A DNA stretch of 64,000 nt from Streptomyces sp. NBC_00820 (GCF_036347055.1 NZ_CP108882.1:4382501-4446500), one strand, 5' to 3'; numbered from the stretch's first letter, positions 1 to 10,168 are shown. Notes: a model not told the origin generated them from the sequence alone. A program made the numbers and translations.

Positions 1-1606
<1,606 letters not shown>

Positions 1607-1688
1607 TGCTCGCGTTCACTGTGTTGGTTCTGAAACCACGAACAGCCCCGCTGTAAAAGGCGGTGCGGCAGTTCAACAGTTTCATAGT

Positions 1689-1807
1689 GTTTCGGTGGTC
1701 ATAGCATGAGGGAAACGCCCGGTTACATTCCGAACCCGGAAGCTAAGCCTCATAGCGCCGATGGTACTGCAGGGGGGACCCTGTGGGAGAGTAGGACGCC
1801 GCCGAAC
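1689..1807 (+). rRNA. 5S ribosomal RNA
   Basis: A 119-nt stretch with typical actinobacterial 5S sequence: it starts GTTTCGGTGGTCATAGC, contains CCGAACCCGGAAGCTAAGCC, and its ends pair (TTCGGTGG with CCGCCGAA). It lies about 80 nt after the 23S gene in the same rRNA operon. The ends are placed to within a few bases. Confidence 0.95.
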
Positions 1808-1817
1808 AATTTTTGAG

Positions 1818-1849
1818 AAAACCCCCGCATCGAAAGATGCGGGGGTTTT
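1818..1849 (+). terminator. rRNA operon terminator
   Basis: A perfect 14-bp stem (AAAACCCCCGCATC with its complement) around a GAAA loop, ending in TTTT, 10 nt after the 5S gene. It is a strong intrinsic terminator closing the rRNA operon. Confidence 0.93.
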
Positions 1850-2035
1850 CTGCGTTCCAGGACCGGAACGCTTTTACACTGCGGGATGGTAGCGGAGCGC
1901 AGGGGCGGAGCCTGTGGGCACATCTCCTACCGCCGCAGCAGGTTCCGATGGGATGCGGCTAGAGTTTTCGACTGACAGGGGAAGACCTCCCCTCTGTTGC
2001 GGGCCGTCTCCTGCGCGGGCCGCGGGAAGGAGCAC

Positions 2036-2380
2036 ATGCCCGAGGAAGACCGGCCGGATCCCGCCGACCGGCTCGACGACGACCACTTCCCGGCGTACAC
2101 CATGGGCCGCGCCGCCGAGCTGATCGGCGCCACGCCCGGTTTCCTCCGGGCCCTCGGAGAGGTACGGCTCATCACCCCGACGCGGTCGGAGGGTGGACAT
2201 CGCCGTTACTCGCGTCATCAGCTGAGACTCGCGGCCCGTGCCCGTGAACTGGTCGACCAGGGCACTCCGGTCGAGGCGGCCTGCCGCATCATCAGCCTGG
2301 AGGACAGGCTGGAGGACGCTCTGCAGGCCAACGGGAAACTGCGCAGAGCAGGCGGAGGAGCCGGCGCCGGCGCGGAGTGA
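2036..2380 (+). CDS. MerR-like helix-turn-helix regulator
   Basis: A 114-aa protein with a single MerR-type winged helix at about residues 20-75. It reads YTMGRAAELIGATPGFLRAL, then a recognition-helix and wing segment ending EGGHRRYSRHQLRLAARARE. There is no Cys-rich metal site and no long dimerisation coiled coil beyond a short helix (EDRLEDALQAN), so it resembles the truncated MerR/BldC-like regulators of Streptomyces rather than a metal sensor. The ATG at 2036 follows GGGAAGGAG with good spacing. It stands alone between the rRNA operon and a convergent DEAD-box helicase gene. Target and signal are unknown. Confidence 0.8.
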   Translation: MPEEDRPDPADRLDDDHFPAYTMGRAAELIGATPGFLRALGEVRLITPTRSEGGHRRYSRHQLRLAARARELVDQGTPVEAACRIISLEDRLEDALQANGKLRRAGGGAGAGAE

Positions 2381-2681
2381 GAACCTGCCGCCGACGAAGA
2401 AGCGCGGGGCAGAAGCGCGAAGAAGCGCGAGGGGCCTGGCGGGAACGGTGTTCCTGGTTCCCGCGGGCGTGCGTGTACCGCGGCCCGCTCGGGTACTCAG
2501 CAGATGGAACGTCCGGTTGGGACCGCAGCTCGGCGGACCCGCACTCGTGGAGATGCTCCACGCGTCCCCGCGGGTGCGTCATGGGAGGGCGGCAGACGGT
2601 GTCGTCGCTCCTCCGGGGGTCGTACTCGGGTCGGCGGACGAGCCGGACGCACGCGCGTCCGGTCCCGCCCGCCAGGCAGGT
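2381..2681. other. convergent intergenic gap, no gene seen
   Basis: About 300 bp between the 3' ends of the MerR-like gene and the helicase gene. Reading frames here lack coding character and no clear simple terminator hairpin was found. Confidence 0.6.
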
Positions 2682-4259
2682 CTAAGGCTTCGACCTCTGA
2701 TCGTTGCCCTGCGCCCCACGCGCCCCCTGCGCGCGCGGGTTCGTCCTCTGGTCCGTTCCGGAGGAGGAGCGGCGGCCCCGGGCGGGACGTCCGCCCCTGC
2801 CGCCGCGGGTGGAGGACCCCGTGCGCTTGGGGCGCTCGACGGCCGGCGCGGCCACGGTGACGGGCACGCCGGAGGGAGCCTGGGCGCCGGTGATACGGCT
2901 CAGCTCGGCAGCGCCGGGACGGACCCTGGTGCTCTGCGGGGTGATTCCGGCGTCGTTCATCAGGCGGGTCATCGCGCCGCGCTGATGGGGAAGCACCAGC
3001 GTGACCACGGTGCCGGACTCGCCGGCGCGGGCGGTACGTCCGCCGCGGTGCAGGTAGTCCTTGTGGTCACTGGGCGGGTCGACGTTGACGACCAGGTCGA
3101 GGTCGTCGACGTGAATGCCACGGGCCGCGACGTTGGTGGCGATCAGGGCCGTGACGTGGCCGTCCTTGAACTGGGCGAGGGTGCGGTTGCGCTGCGACTG
3201 GGACTTGCCGCCGTGCAGGCCCGAGGCGAGCACGCCGACGGACAGCAGCTTCTTCACCAGTCGGTCCACCGCGTGCTTGGTGTCCAGGAACATGATCACT
3301 CGCCCGTCGCGAGCGGCGATCTCCGTCGTGGTGTCGTGCTTGTCGTCGTCGGCCACGTGCAGCACGTGATGCTCCATCGTGGTGACGGAGGCGGCGGACG
3401 GGTCGACCGAGTGGACCACCGGGTCGTGCAGATAGCGGCGCACCAGGAGGTCGATGTTGCGGTCGAGGGTCGCCGAGAACAGCAGACGCTGGCCGCCTGG
3501 ACGCACCTGGTCGAGCAGGGCGGTCACCTGCGGCATGAAGCCCATGTCGGCCATCTGGTCGGCCTCGTCCAGGACCGTGATGGCGACCCGGCTCAGGTCG
3601 CAGTCGCCGCGGTCGACGAGGTCCCGGAGCCGGCCGGGTGTCGCGACGACGACCTCGGACCCACCGCGCAGCGCGCTCGCCTGACGGCCGATCGACATGC
3701 CGCCCACCACCGTGGTGAGACGCAGGCGCAGCGCGCGGGCGTAGGGGGTGAGGGCGTCGGTGACCTGCTGGGCCAGTTCCCGGGTGGGTACGAGCACGAG
3801 CGCCAGCGGCTGCCGGGGCTCGGCCCGCTGCCCCGCGGTGCGGGCGAGCAGGGCGAGGCCGAAGGCGAGGGTCTTGCCCGAACCCGTGCGGCCACGGCCC
3901 AGAACGTCCCGTCCGGCCAGGGAGTTCGGCAGCGTCGCCCCCTGGATGGGGAACGGCACGGTGACGCCCTCGGCGCGCAGCGCCGTCAGCAGGCGGTCAG
4001 GCAGGGGCAGTTCGGCGAACGTCTCGACCGCCGGCAGCGCGGGGGAGACGGTGACCGGCAGAGCGAAGTCCTCGCGCGGGGCGGTGCGACGGCCGCTGGA
4101 CGTGCCACGCCCGCCCTTGGCCGTACGGGAAGGGGCGCCGCGTCGTCCGGCCTCCGGGGAGCGGAAGCGGGAACGCGCATCGGATCCGCCGGAGCGTCCG
4201 CCTGTCCGGGACCGGGACGAGCCGTCGGTCGTGCGAGAAGTGCGGTCCAAGCGGTCCAA
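2682..4259 (-). CDS. DEAD-box RNA helicase (cold-shock type)
   Basis: An ATP-dependent RNA helicase of about 525 aa. Helicase motifs appear in order: Q-motif region (FAELPLPDRLL, then PFPIQ), motif I GRTGSGKT, Ia PTRELAQQ, GG and TPGR, II DEAD, III SAT, V ATNVAARGIHVDDLD, VI HRGGRTARAG. Both ends are low-complexity Arg/Gly/Ser tails, typical of RNA-binding extensions. The TTG at 4259 is preferred because GAGGAAGG lies six bases upstream; an in-frame GTG at 4283 is the alternative. It lies downstream of a cold-shock gene on the same strand but a strong hairpin separates them, so it probably has its own promoter. The likely role is unwinding structured mRNA or rRNA at low temperature. Confidence 0.92.
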   Translation of the reverse strand: MDRLDRTSRTTDGSSRSRTGGRSGGSDARSRFRSPEAGRRGAPSRTAKGGRGTSSGRRTAPREDFALPVTVSPALPAVETFAELPLPDRLLTALRAEGVTVPFPIQGATLPNSLAGRDVLGRGRTGSGKTLAFGLALLARTAGQRAEPRQPLALVLVPTRELAQQVTDALTPYARALRLRLTTVVGGMSIGRQASALRGGSEVVVATPGRLRDLVDRGDCDLSRVAITVLDEADQMADMGFMPQVTALLDQVRPGGQRLLFSATLDRNIDLLVRRYLHDPVVHSVDPSAASVTTMEHHVLHVADDDKHDTTTEIAARDGRVIMFLDTKHAVDRLVKKLLSVGVLASGLHGGKSQSQRNRTLAQFKDGHVTALIATNVAARGIHVDDLDLVVNVDPPSDHKDYLHRGGRTARAGESGTVVTLVLPHQRGAMTRLMNDAGITPQSTRVRPGAAELSRITGAQAPSGVPVTVAAPAVERPKRTGSSTRGGRGGRPARGRRSSSGTDQRTNPRAQGARGAQGNDQRSKP

Positions 4260-4480
4260 GTGGAACCTTCCTCGATGCGGCACGAATCGAGGAATTCCCC
4301 TCGGCCGTGAACAGCCGTATCGGGATTCACAAGAAATGGGCCGAAGAAAAACAAAAAGGCCGGCATCGGAGCCGCGAGCTGGTTACGCGGACTGATTCGA
4401 TGCGGCGTATCGCCGCGATCTGTTCCGAAGAGGCGGCCGGGGTCCGCGCGGCGAAGCCTGCAGAGCGGAGAAACACAACG

Positions 4481-4517
4481 GGCCGAGGCCCGCACCCCAA
4501 GGGGTGCGGGCCCCGGC
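4481..4517 (-). terminator. terminator after cold-shock gene
   Basis: GGCCGAGGCCCGCACC pairs with GGTGCGGGCCCCGGCC (one mismatch) with a very short loop, about 20 nt past the cold-shock stop codon. It should separate that transcript from the helicase gene downstream. Confidence 0.8.
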
Positions 4518-4536
4518 CGGGTGCGACGCGTCGACG

Positions 4537-4740
4537 TCAGGCGGGAACGATGTTCTCGGCCTGCGGGCCCTTCTGGCCCTGGGTGACGTCGAAGGTGACC
4601 TTCTGGCCTTCCTGAAGCTCACGGAAGCCCTGGGTGGCGATGTTCGAGTAGTGGGCGAACACGTCAGCGCCGCCACCGTCCTGCTCGATGAAGCCGAAGC
4701 CCTTTTCCGAGTTGAACCACTTCACGGTGCCAGATGCCAT
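4537..4740 (-). CDS. CspA-family cold-shock protein
   Basis: A 67-aa single cold-shock domain protein, the standard family length. It begins [18 protein letters not shown], which holds RNP-1 (KGFGFI); RNP-2 is VFAHY, and it ends ENIVPA. It binds single-stranded RNA/DNA and acts as an RNA chaperone. GGAGATTC precedes the ATG at 4740. The gene stands alone, with a long upstream region and its own terminator. The DEAD-box helicase next to it suggests a joint role in cold adaptation. Confidence 0.97.
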   Translation of the reverse strand: MASGTVKWFNSEKGFGFIEQDGGGADVFAHYSNIATQGFRELQEGQKVTFDVTQGQKGPQAENIVPA

Positions 4741-5222
4741 ATTGAATCTCCTTAGGGGCAGTGCCCGGACTCCACACCTTGTGGGCCCGGAGTCGCCGCG
4801 ATGATCACCCCTCCGGAGATGCCCGAACGAGTACACGAAGTCTCTGGTTGACCAAAACTGCAACTCTTATCAAGGTAGCACAGGCTGCCGCGCGCGACCT
4901 TGTGTTTTCCGTAATTCTCGGTGGCGCCGACAGTAAAGCTGGCAGAACCCCGCACACCTTTCTGTGCTCGCTGCGGTAGATATCCGGTGTGGGGTGACCG
5001 CTTCGTCCACGATCTACGGGTACGTCGGCCGAACCTTCTCCAGGGTGCCGTAGAACGGGAGGTCTCCGGCACACTTTGCGGACGGCCCGCGCCCGCGGCC
5101 CCGCGACGCACCGCGGAACGGGGGGACCGCAAAAGGCGCGGACAGCGACAACGGGACCCTCCGGCTGGTGCCCGCCCGACCTGTACCTCGTACGACTGAA
5201 GGCGCGGGACGAACTCGAGCGG
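4741..5222. other. upstream region of the cold-shock gene
   Basis: About 480 bp without a convincing gene. The 120 bp next to the cold-shock start (4741-4860) are unusually AT-rich for this genome and probably carry its promoter and a long 5' leader. No promoter boxes could be assigned with confidence. Confidence 0.4.
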
Positions 5223-5414
5223 GTGGGTGCACAACTCCCTCCGGACGTCGCCTCCTTGCTGCGGGACGCTCTGGAGCCCCTGGACGCCCTGTTCGCCGGA
5301 CTCACCGTCGACGACACCGGTTCCCTGCTCCGCGAGGAGCTGGGCCGCCCGCACGGCGCCGCGACCGAGTACGGCCGGTGGTGGGACCGCCGTCCCGATC
5401 CCCTGCCGTGGTGA
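5223..5414 (+). CDS. short hypothetical protein, possibly truncated
   Basis: A frame ending at 5414 reads like a real acidic helical protein tail, with stretches such as LPPDVASLLRDALEPLDAL and LLREELGRPHGAATEYGRWW. Coding character continues upstream to about 5180 (LYLVRLKARDELERVG) but has no good start codon there. GTG 5223 is the first plausible start, giving 63 aa without a strong ribosome-binding site. It may be a decayed gene rather than a functional one. No family recognised. Confidence 0.35.
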   Translation: MGAQLPPDVASLLRDALEPLDALFAGLTVDDTGSLLREELGRPHGAATEYGRWWDRRPDPLPW

Positions 5415-5470
5415 AACGCCGCTCCGGCCCTCCTCGCCGTACGGCCGTTGCGGCGGCCCTCGGTGGAACA

Positions 5471-5550
5471 CCAGCCCCACGTCGCTGACCTGGGGCTTCG
5501 GGAGGAGCGGGTGAACCGAACCCGCGCTCTCGGCTGGGTAGCCGATGCCG
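5471..5550 (-). pseudogene. decayed tRNA-Gly 3' part with its terminator
   Basis: This stretch matches, in the same orientation, the 3' part and downstream hairpin of the intact tRNA-Gly at 8412-8485. Shared blocks are CTGACCTGGGG, GGAGCGGGTGA, CGCGCTCTC and the anticodon-stem region. The copy has lost about 3 nt in the T-arm, and the 5' half of the tRNA is unrecognisable. The flanking hairpin (AGCCCC...GGGGCT) is also conserved. It reads as a second attachment-site-like copy rather than a working tRNA. Confidence 0.6.
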
Positions 5551-6115
5551 CTTGGCCGTCCCCATACCTATTGACCTGCGCAGATTTGCTGTGTTTCCCT
5601 CGGCCTGAGGGTCTGGTGGCTTCGCCGACCGACCGTGGTTGTCCGCTCTGAAGGGCATACCGAGGGCGCGGCGGCGTGCAGGGGCGGATCGAGGGGGCGT
5701 GGGGTGTCTCGGGGCTGTGGGGGCTTCATCGGAGTCGGAGTCGCCGGCGAAGCGATGGCGTCGCACAGGCGCGTTCCTCGACCTGGCCTGCCCCGGCGGC
5801 GGGCGCCACGGGGTCGACGCTCCTCGATGCGGGCCTTCAGAGCATGAGTCCTCAAGCCGGCCCTTGGCGCTTTTCGCGGGCCGCCGAACGAACTCCTGAC
5901 GTCGCCGTCCGGGACGATCGTGGCGCGGGAGGTGTCCCGGCCGCAGAGCACCTTCACGCGGGCTGTCGTGGCGCCCTGCGCCGGTGTGGGGGCCACGGGT
6001 CATCACCGGCGGGGTTTCCAGGGGGAAGCCCCGCACCGGGCCGGAATCCGGACCGCGAACCTTCCGCCCTGCTTCGACGGGCGACACGACCGACATCGAA
6101 CAAAGCGGCCGAAAA
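5551..6115. other. non-coding gap with AT-rich end
   Basis: About 565 bp with no convincing gene. The last part, about 6080-6165, is markedly AT-rich compared with its surroundings and may hold the promoter of the PAP2 gene. Confidence 0.45.
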
Positions 6116-7525
6116 TTGAAAAAGACAACACCGCAGGACTTTTCGCGAATAGGCCGAAGAGTCGCGTTCTCCGTGTGGCGTCGACCGCGGGCGAGACTCT
6201 GGGCCGTGGCGGGTGTCGCGGGCCTCGGATTCCTCATGGCGTTGGAACTCACCGCGCGTCGCTACGGCCTGCCGGGGCCTGTCACCAGCCAGGCGCGGGA
6301 GCTGATATTCCCTCCCAGGTCGGGCGGCCTGCTGTACGCCGCCATGGCGTTGACGATGGTGGTGCTCACCTGGCGGCAACGGTTCATCGCCTTGGGTGCC
6401 GCGATAGGTGTCGACGTCACCTTCTGGGCGGTCCGGTGGGCGACCGACTTCAAGGTGACCGACGGCCACCCCTTCGGCAACGGGGCGCTGTGGGTGATGC
6501 TGGGCTGCGCGGTCGTCGCCGTCACCCGCCGCACCGGCCCGGAACGGGTCCTGCTGCTGAAGGGTGTCGGGCTGGGACTGCTGCTGATGGCCGGCCGCAA
6601 GGCCGGTGACACCTGGCTGCTCATCACCTCGAAGACCCGTCCGGCCGTGCTGGACCAGTACGTGGCGACCGCCGATCACGCGCTGGGCAACCCGTCGTGG
6701 CTGGCCGGCAGGATCGTCACGGCCACCGGCCCCGTCGGCTACAACTTCCTCGACATCGTCTACGGCCAGCTCGCGGTGGCCGCGGTCGTCGTCGCGCTGT
6801 ACCAACTGCGGGGCGTCGCGGCCGAACGCCGCTTCCCGCGCCACCACCTGGTGCGCACTTTCCTGGTGATCGGCCTCATCGGGCCGGTGTTCTACATGAT
6901 CTTCCCGGTGGTCGGACCGGTCTTCGCCTACGGCACCGGCACCGCGCACTGGGCGCCGATCCGCCTGTGGCCGCCGGACATCCACCCCAGCTGGCACTGG
7001 GCGGTGGCCGACCTGTGGCCCCGGACACCGCCGCCGGTCGGCACCCCGCACCACATGCCGTTCGACGCGATCACCCCACGGAACTGCATGCCCAGCCTGC
7101 ACACGGCGTGGGCTGTCGCGATCTTCATCCATTCCCGGAAGGGCCCGCGGGCTCTGCGCTGGGCAGGCACGTTCTGGCTGATCGCCACGCTCTGCGCAAC
7201 GCTGGGATTCGGCTATCACTACGGCGTGGATCTCATCGCCGGCGTGGTCTTCACGCTCACGATCGAGACCGCCCTGCGCTCGTTCGACCGCGGCTGGGAC
7301 CGACCAGGCATCCAGCTGGCCGCCTACGGCGCGACGGTCTTCACGGCACTCCTGGTGTCGTATCGCTGTCTGCCGTTGGAAATGGCCACGCATCCGTGGC
7401 TCTTCGGACCCCTCCTCCTGCTGGCCATGACCTCGGTGATCTACGGCTACCTACGGCTCACCGCACTGTGGGAACCGGGCACCGCACCGGCACGGCAACC
7501 GCAACCACAACCCGAACTGATCTGA
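6116..7525 (+). CDS. PAP2-superfamily membrane phosphatase/transferase
   Basis: A polytopic membrane protein of about 469 aa from the chosen start, with many hydrophobic segments across its length. The PAP2 signature is in the C-terminal half: NCMPSLHTAWAV (the PS-x-H motif, with the Ser-Leu-His form of inositol-phosphoceramide-synthase-like PAP2 proteins) and FGYHYGVDLIAG (the final catalytic His and Asp). Such enzymes move or remove phosphate head groups on lipids or polyprenyl phosphates, with the active site outside the membrane. The start is uncertain: TTG 6116, GTG 6173 and ATG 5984 are all in frame, and upstream of 6116 coding character fades. It lies inside a segment that may be an integrated-element remnant. 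Confidence 0.8.
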   Translation: MKKTTPQDFSRIGRRVAFSVWRRPRARLWAVAGVAGLGFLMALELTARRYGLPGPVTSQARELIFPPRSGGLLYAAMALTMVVLTWRQRFIALGAAIGVDVTFWAVRWATDFKVTDGHPFGNGALWVMLGCAVVAVTRRTGPERVLLLKGVGLGLLLMAGRKAGDTWLLITSKTRPAVLDQYVATADHALGNPSWLAGRIVTATGPVGYNFLDIVYGQLAVAAVVVALYQLRGVAAERRFPRHHLVRTFLVIGLIGPVFYMIFPVVGPVFAYGTGTAHWAPIRLWPPDIHPSWHWAVADLWPRTPPPVGTPHHMPFDAITPRNCMPSLHTAWAVAIFIHSRKGPRALRWAGTFWLIATLCATLGFGYHYGVDLIAGVVFTLTIETALRSFDRGWDRPGIQLAAYGATVFTALLVSYRCLPLEMATHPWLFGPLLLLAMTSVIYGYLRLTALWEPGTAPARQPQPQPELI

Positions 7526-7573
7526 ACCGCGGCGCATCGGAGCGCGCGGTGCGTGGACGGCAGTGGCCGGCGA

Positions 7574-8278
7574 TCACCCGTAGAGCGAGCGGGCTCCCGG
7601 GCTGTCGCCCCTGAAGCGCCGGCCCGCGGCAATCTCCTCGCCGACCACCGACCAGACGGTCTCGTCGTCCTGGAAGGGGAGCGGGTCGACGCTGCTCGTC
7701 TCCTGACGGATGCGCTCGACCTCGCCCTCCAGGCGCTCGAAGCCGGCTTCCTCGTCGCCGTCGTCACCGCTGAAGGTGAACTCGTCGAGCAGGCGCTGGA
7801 GCCGGAGGGTGACCTGGACGAGGGAGGAGACGTCCGTGTGGAGCTCCCGCACGGTCTCCTCGTCGGCGTCGAAGGCGTACACCTTGCCGGAACCGGGGTC
7901 GAGGGCGAGGTGGGCGTTGAGCAGCCAGCCGATGACGGGCCATTGGCCCGCGTCCTTCGAGGCGTCCTCGAAGTCCTCGACGTCGACGACGTCCTGGACG
8001 AGGGGCAGCCGACCGGAGTCCTCGTCGGGCTCACGCGGCCGGAGCGTCCCGGTGGGGACGCCGACGGTCTGCAGCAGGCGCGCGCCCTCGGTGTCCGCGG
8101 CGGCGGGCGGGAAGGCGGTGGCGGGCAGGACCGCGAGCCGGTCCTCGCCGAAGATGTCGGCGAGTTCGCCGCGGGTGATGTCGAAAAGCACTGCCGGAAC
8201 TCCGAACTCGGCGGCGAAGCAGGTGTCGTGGGACGCCCGGTGGACGGAAGCGGCCACGACAACAGCTTTGCGGATCAA
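7574..8278 (-). CDS. SUKH-4-like immunity protein
   Basis: A 234-aa acidic soluble protein. The N-terminal third (FGVPAVLFDITRGELADIFG) and the tail (LVQVTLRLQRLLDEF, then VDPLPFQDDETVWSVVGEEI) resemble SUKH-4 proteins of Streptomyces, where a late Asp-Pro segment is followed by a Trp-containing helix. SUKH proteins usually neutralise a co-inherited toxin or act as stand-alone immunity genes. No toxin gene is visible nearby. The nominal start is TTG at 8278. The true start may lie inside, near the CFAAEFGVP segment, because an integrase-like fragment abuts the 5' end. The family call is from pattern recall only. Confidence 0.55.
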   Translation of the reverse strand: MIRKAVVVAASVHRASHDTCFAAEFGVPAVLFDITRGELADIFGEDRLAVLPATAFPPAAADTEGARLLQTVGVPTGTLRPREPDEDSGRLPLVQDVVDVEDFEDASKDAGQWPVIGWLLNAHLALDPGSGKVYAFDADEETVRELHTDVSSLVQVTLRLQRLLDEFTFSGDDGDEEAGFERLEGEVERIRQETSSVDPLPFQDDETVWSVVGEEIAAGRRFRGDSPGARSLYG

Positions 8279-8282
8279 ATTC

Positions 8283-8378
8283 GACGCGGGCGCCCGTGTC
8301 GTCGTACTTCCGGCCTTCCTTCACGCGGAGCTGAGGCAGCACCTCGCCTGGTTCGCCGAGAAGGAGCCGGACAACAAA
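8283..8378 (+). pseudogene. integrase-like fragment next to tRNA-Gly
   Basis: The plus-strand frame through here reads VVVLPAFLHAELRQHLAWFA. This resembles the stretch of Streptomyces tyrosine recombinases between the first catalytic arginine and the His-x-x-Arg box (typically V-x-LP-x-F-L-x-x-EL-x-x-HL). Only about 30 codons remain: no catalytic Tyr or HxxR, and the frame ends at 8396 in the tRNA terminator. It lies next to a tRNA 3' end, where such integrases recombine. It could be coincidental because the fragment is short. Confidence 0.5.
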
Positions 8379-8379
8379 G

Positions 8380-8406
8380 AACCCCCGGGTCACTGACCTG
8401 GGGGTT
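8380..8406 (-). terminator. tRNA-Gly terminator
   Basis: AACCCCCGGGTCA pairs with TGACCTGGGGGTT (one mismatch), just past the tRNA 3' end. On the minus strand it is followed by a T-rich TTCTTTGTTG. Confidence 0.8.
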
Positions 8407-8411
8407 TCGCG

Positions 8412-8485
8412 TGGAGCGGGTGACGAGAATCGAACTCGCGCTCTCAGCTTGGGAAGCTGATGTTCTACCATTAAACTACACCCGC
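8412..8485 (-). tRNA. tRNA-Gly (anticodon CCC)
   Basis: The minus strand folds as a full cloverleaf. Acceptor GCGGGTG pairs with CACCCGC, the discriminator is U, and CCA is encoded. The anticodon stem TCAGC/GCTGA holds loop TTCCCAA, giving anticodon CCC. The T-arm GCGAG-TTCGATT-CTCGT is intact. A partial degraded copy lies at 5471-5550. Confidence 0.95.
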
Positions 8486-8764
8486 GTAAGACGATCGGAG
8501 CCCCGTGAAGGGGTGATCCCGAACGCTCGCTCACTGTACCTCATCGCAGACCCCCGGTGCTCGGACCGCGGGGTCCGGGTGCGTTGAGGGGGTTGGATCC
8601 CGGTGCAGGGGTGGCGAGTTGGGGCGTACGGTGGGGGCGTGCGAGAGGGTCCGGGCGGCTCGGAGTGCCGCCTGGAGAGTCGTCTCCTTGATCCCGTAAT
8701 GTGGCTTTTGTCGTCAGGGCAGTAAGCCCGACGAGGTTCTTGGGGAAGGGACTTAAGGGACTTG

Positions 8765-8923
8765 ATGGAACGCACCGTCGTCCGCTGCGCGGATGGGCAC
8801 GTCTTCAGCACCGCTTCGTTCCCGATGCAGCAGGCCGAGCGGCTCGGCCCCGGCAGGCTTCTGAGGTGTCCGCGGTGTACGCGGCTCCGCAGTGTGGTGC
8901 CGGTCGCCCTGCAGAAGCGGTAG
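8765..8923 (+). CDS. small zinc-ribbon-like protein
   Basis: A 52-aa protein with three cysteines and a histidine arranged as a likely zinc site: RCADGHVFSTASF near residues 7-19 and RCPRCTRLRSVVPV near 34-47. I recall the same short protein as widely conserved in Streptomyces with no assigned function. The ATG at 8765 is preceded by GGGGAAGGGACTTAAGGGAC. It stands alone upstream of dcd. A nucleic-acid or protein adaptor role is only a guess. Confidence 0.75.
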   Translation: MERTVVRCADGHVFSTASFPMQQAERLGPGRLLRCPRCTRLRSVVPVALQKR

Positions 8924-9031
8924 CGGCGCCAGGCCGATGGTTCGGCCGTAAGCCGTAGACGCACGGGTTTCACAGGCGCGCGCAGTCGTCACGATTGTCA
9001 CGACTCCGCGCGCCTTGCGTATCCTCGGGGG

Positions 9032-9607
9032 GTGCTTCTCTCAGACAAGGACATCCGGGCCGAGATCGATGCCGGGCGTGTACGGATCGATCCCTACGAA
9101 GAGTCCATGGTGCAGCCGTCGAGCATCGACGTACGGCTGGACCGCTACTTCCGGGTGTTCGAGAACCACCGGTACCCCCACATCGACCCCTCGGTCGAGC
9201 AGGCGGATCTCACACGGCTGGTGGAACCCGAGGGCGACGAGCCGTTCATCCTCCACCCCGGGGAGTTCGTGCTGGCCTCGACGTACGAGGTGATCTCGCT
9301 CCCCGACGATCTCGCCTCCCGCCTGGAGGGCAAGAGCTCGCTCGGCCGGCTCGGGCTCGTCACCCACTCCACCGCCGGGTTCATCGACCCGGGGTTCAGC
9401 GGTCACGTGACCCTGGAGCTGTCCAACCTCGCCACCCTGCCGATCAAGCTCTGGCCGGGCATGAAGATCGGCCAGCTGTGCATGTTCCGGCTGAGCTCGC
9501 CCTCCGAGTACCCCTACGGCACCGAGCGCTACGGCTCCCGGTACCAGGGGCAGCGCGGGCCGACCGCCTCGCGGTCCTTCCAGAACTTCCATCGGACCCA
9601 GGTGTGA
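9032..9607 (+). CDS. dcd: dCTP deaminase
   Basis: A 191-aa enzyme converting dCTP to dUTP (or directly to dUMP in the bifunctional forms) for thymidylate supply. Family motifs are clear: [18 protein letters not shown], the [10 protein letters not shown] segment, the phosphate-binding [10 protein letters not shown], catalytic-region [18 protein letters not shown], and the C-terminal [12 protein letters not shown] that closes over the nucleotide. The GTG start at 9032 matches the usual N-terminus [13 protein letters not shown] phosphoribosyltransferase follows 13 nt downstream and is likely co-transcribed. Confidence 0.96.
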   Translation: MLLSDKDIRAEIDAGRVRIDPYEESMVQPSSIDVRLDRYFRVFENHRYPHIDPSVEQADLTRLVEPEGDEPFILHPGEFVLASTYEVISLPDDLASRLEGKSSLGRLGLVTHSTAGFIDPGFSGHVTLELSNLATLPIKLWPGMKIGQLCMFRLSSPSEYPYGTERYGSRYQGQRGPTASRSFQNFHRTQV

Positions 9608-9620
9608 GGGCGGCGACGAC

Positions 9621-10118
9621 ATGAGTGACGTGCGGGAGAACCTGACCTACGAGCGCTTCGGCACCGCCATCCGCGAGCTGGCGCAGACCATCGCCGACGA
9701 CGGCTACGAGCCCGACATCGTGCTGAGCATCGCCCGTGGCGGTGTGTTCGTCGCCGGCGGCCTCGCCTACGCGCTGGACTGCAAGAACATCCACCTGGTG
9801 AACGTCGAGTTCTACACCGGTGTGGGGACGACCCTCGAGATGCCCGTCATGCTCGCGCCCGTCCCCAACGCCATCGACTTCTCCGACAAGAAGGTGCTCA
9901 TCACCGACGACGTCGCCGACACGGGCAAGACGCTGAAGCTCGTGCACGACTTCTGCCTCGACCACGTCGCCGAGGTGCGCTCCGCGGTGATCTACGAGAA
10001 GTCCCACTCCCTCGTGAAGTGCGAGTACGTCTGGAAGCGGACCGACGAGTGGATCAACTTCCCGTGGAGTGTCGAGCCGCCCGTGGTGAAGCGCGCAGGG
10101 CAGGTCCTCGACGCCTGA
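9621..10118 (+). CDS. purine-type phosphoribosyltransferase
   Basis: A 165-aa type I phosphoribosyltransferase. The PRPP-binding loop is VLITDDVADTGKTL near residues 92-105, and an N-terminal substrate/hood region contains DIVLSIARGGVFVAGGLAYAL. This organisation fits Gpt/Hpt-like enzymes that salvage purine bases, but the base specificity cannot be read from sequence. It lies directly after dcd, so both genes probably serve nucleotide supply. A bidirectional terminator follows 50 nt downstream. Confidence 0.88.
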   Translation: MSDVRENLTYERFGTAIRELAQTIADDGYEPDIVLSIARGGVFVAGGLAYALDCKNIHLVNVEFYTGVGTTLEMPVMLAPVPNAIDFSDKKVLITDDVADTGKTLKLVHDFCLDHVAEVRSAVIYEKSHSLVKCEYVWKRTDEWINFPWSVEPPVVKRAGQVLDA

Positions 10119-10168
10119 GGTGACAGAGGCGCCAGAGGTGCCTGAGGTGACAAGGGCTACAGCGTGAA

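Noticed and set aside
2238..4310. 690-aa plus-strand open frame
   Set aside because: It lies antisense to the DEAD-box helicase; long open antisense frames are common in GC-rich DNA, and its composition is not protein-like.
5984..6115. ATG-initiated N-terminal extension of the PAP2 protein
   Set aside because: The extra 44 codons lack coding character and run into an AT-rich, promoter-like stretch; a start at 6116 or later is more plausible.
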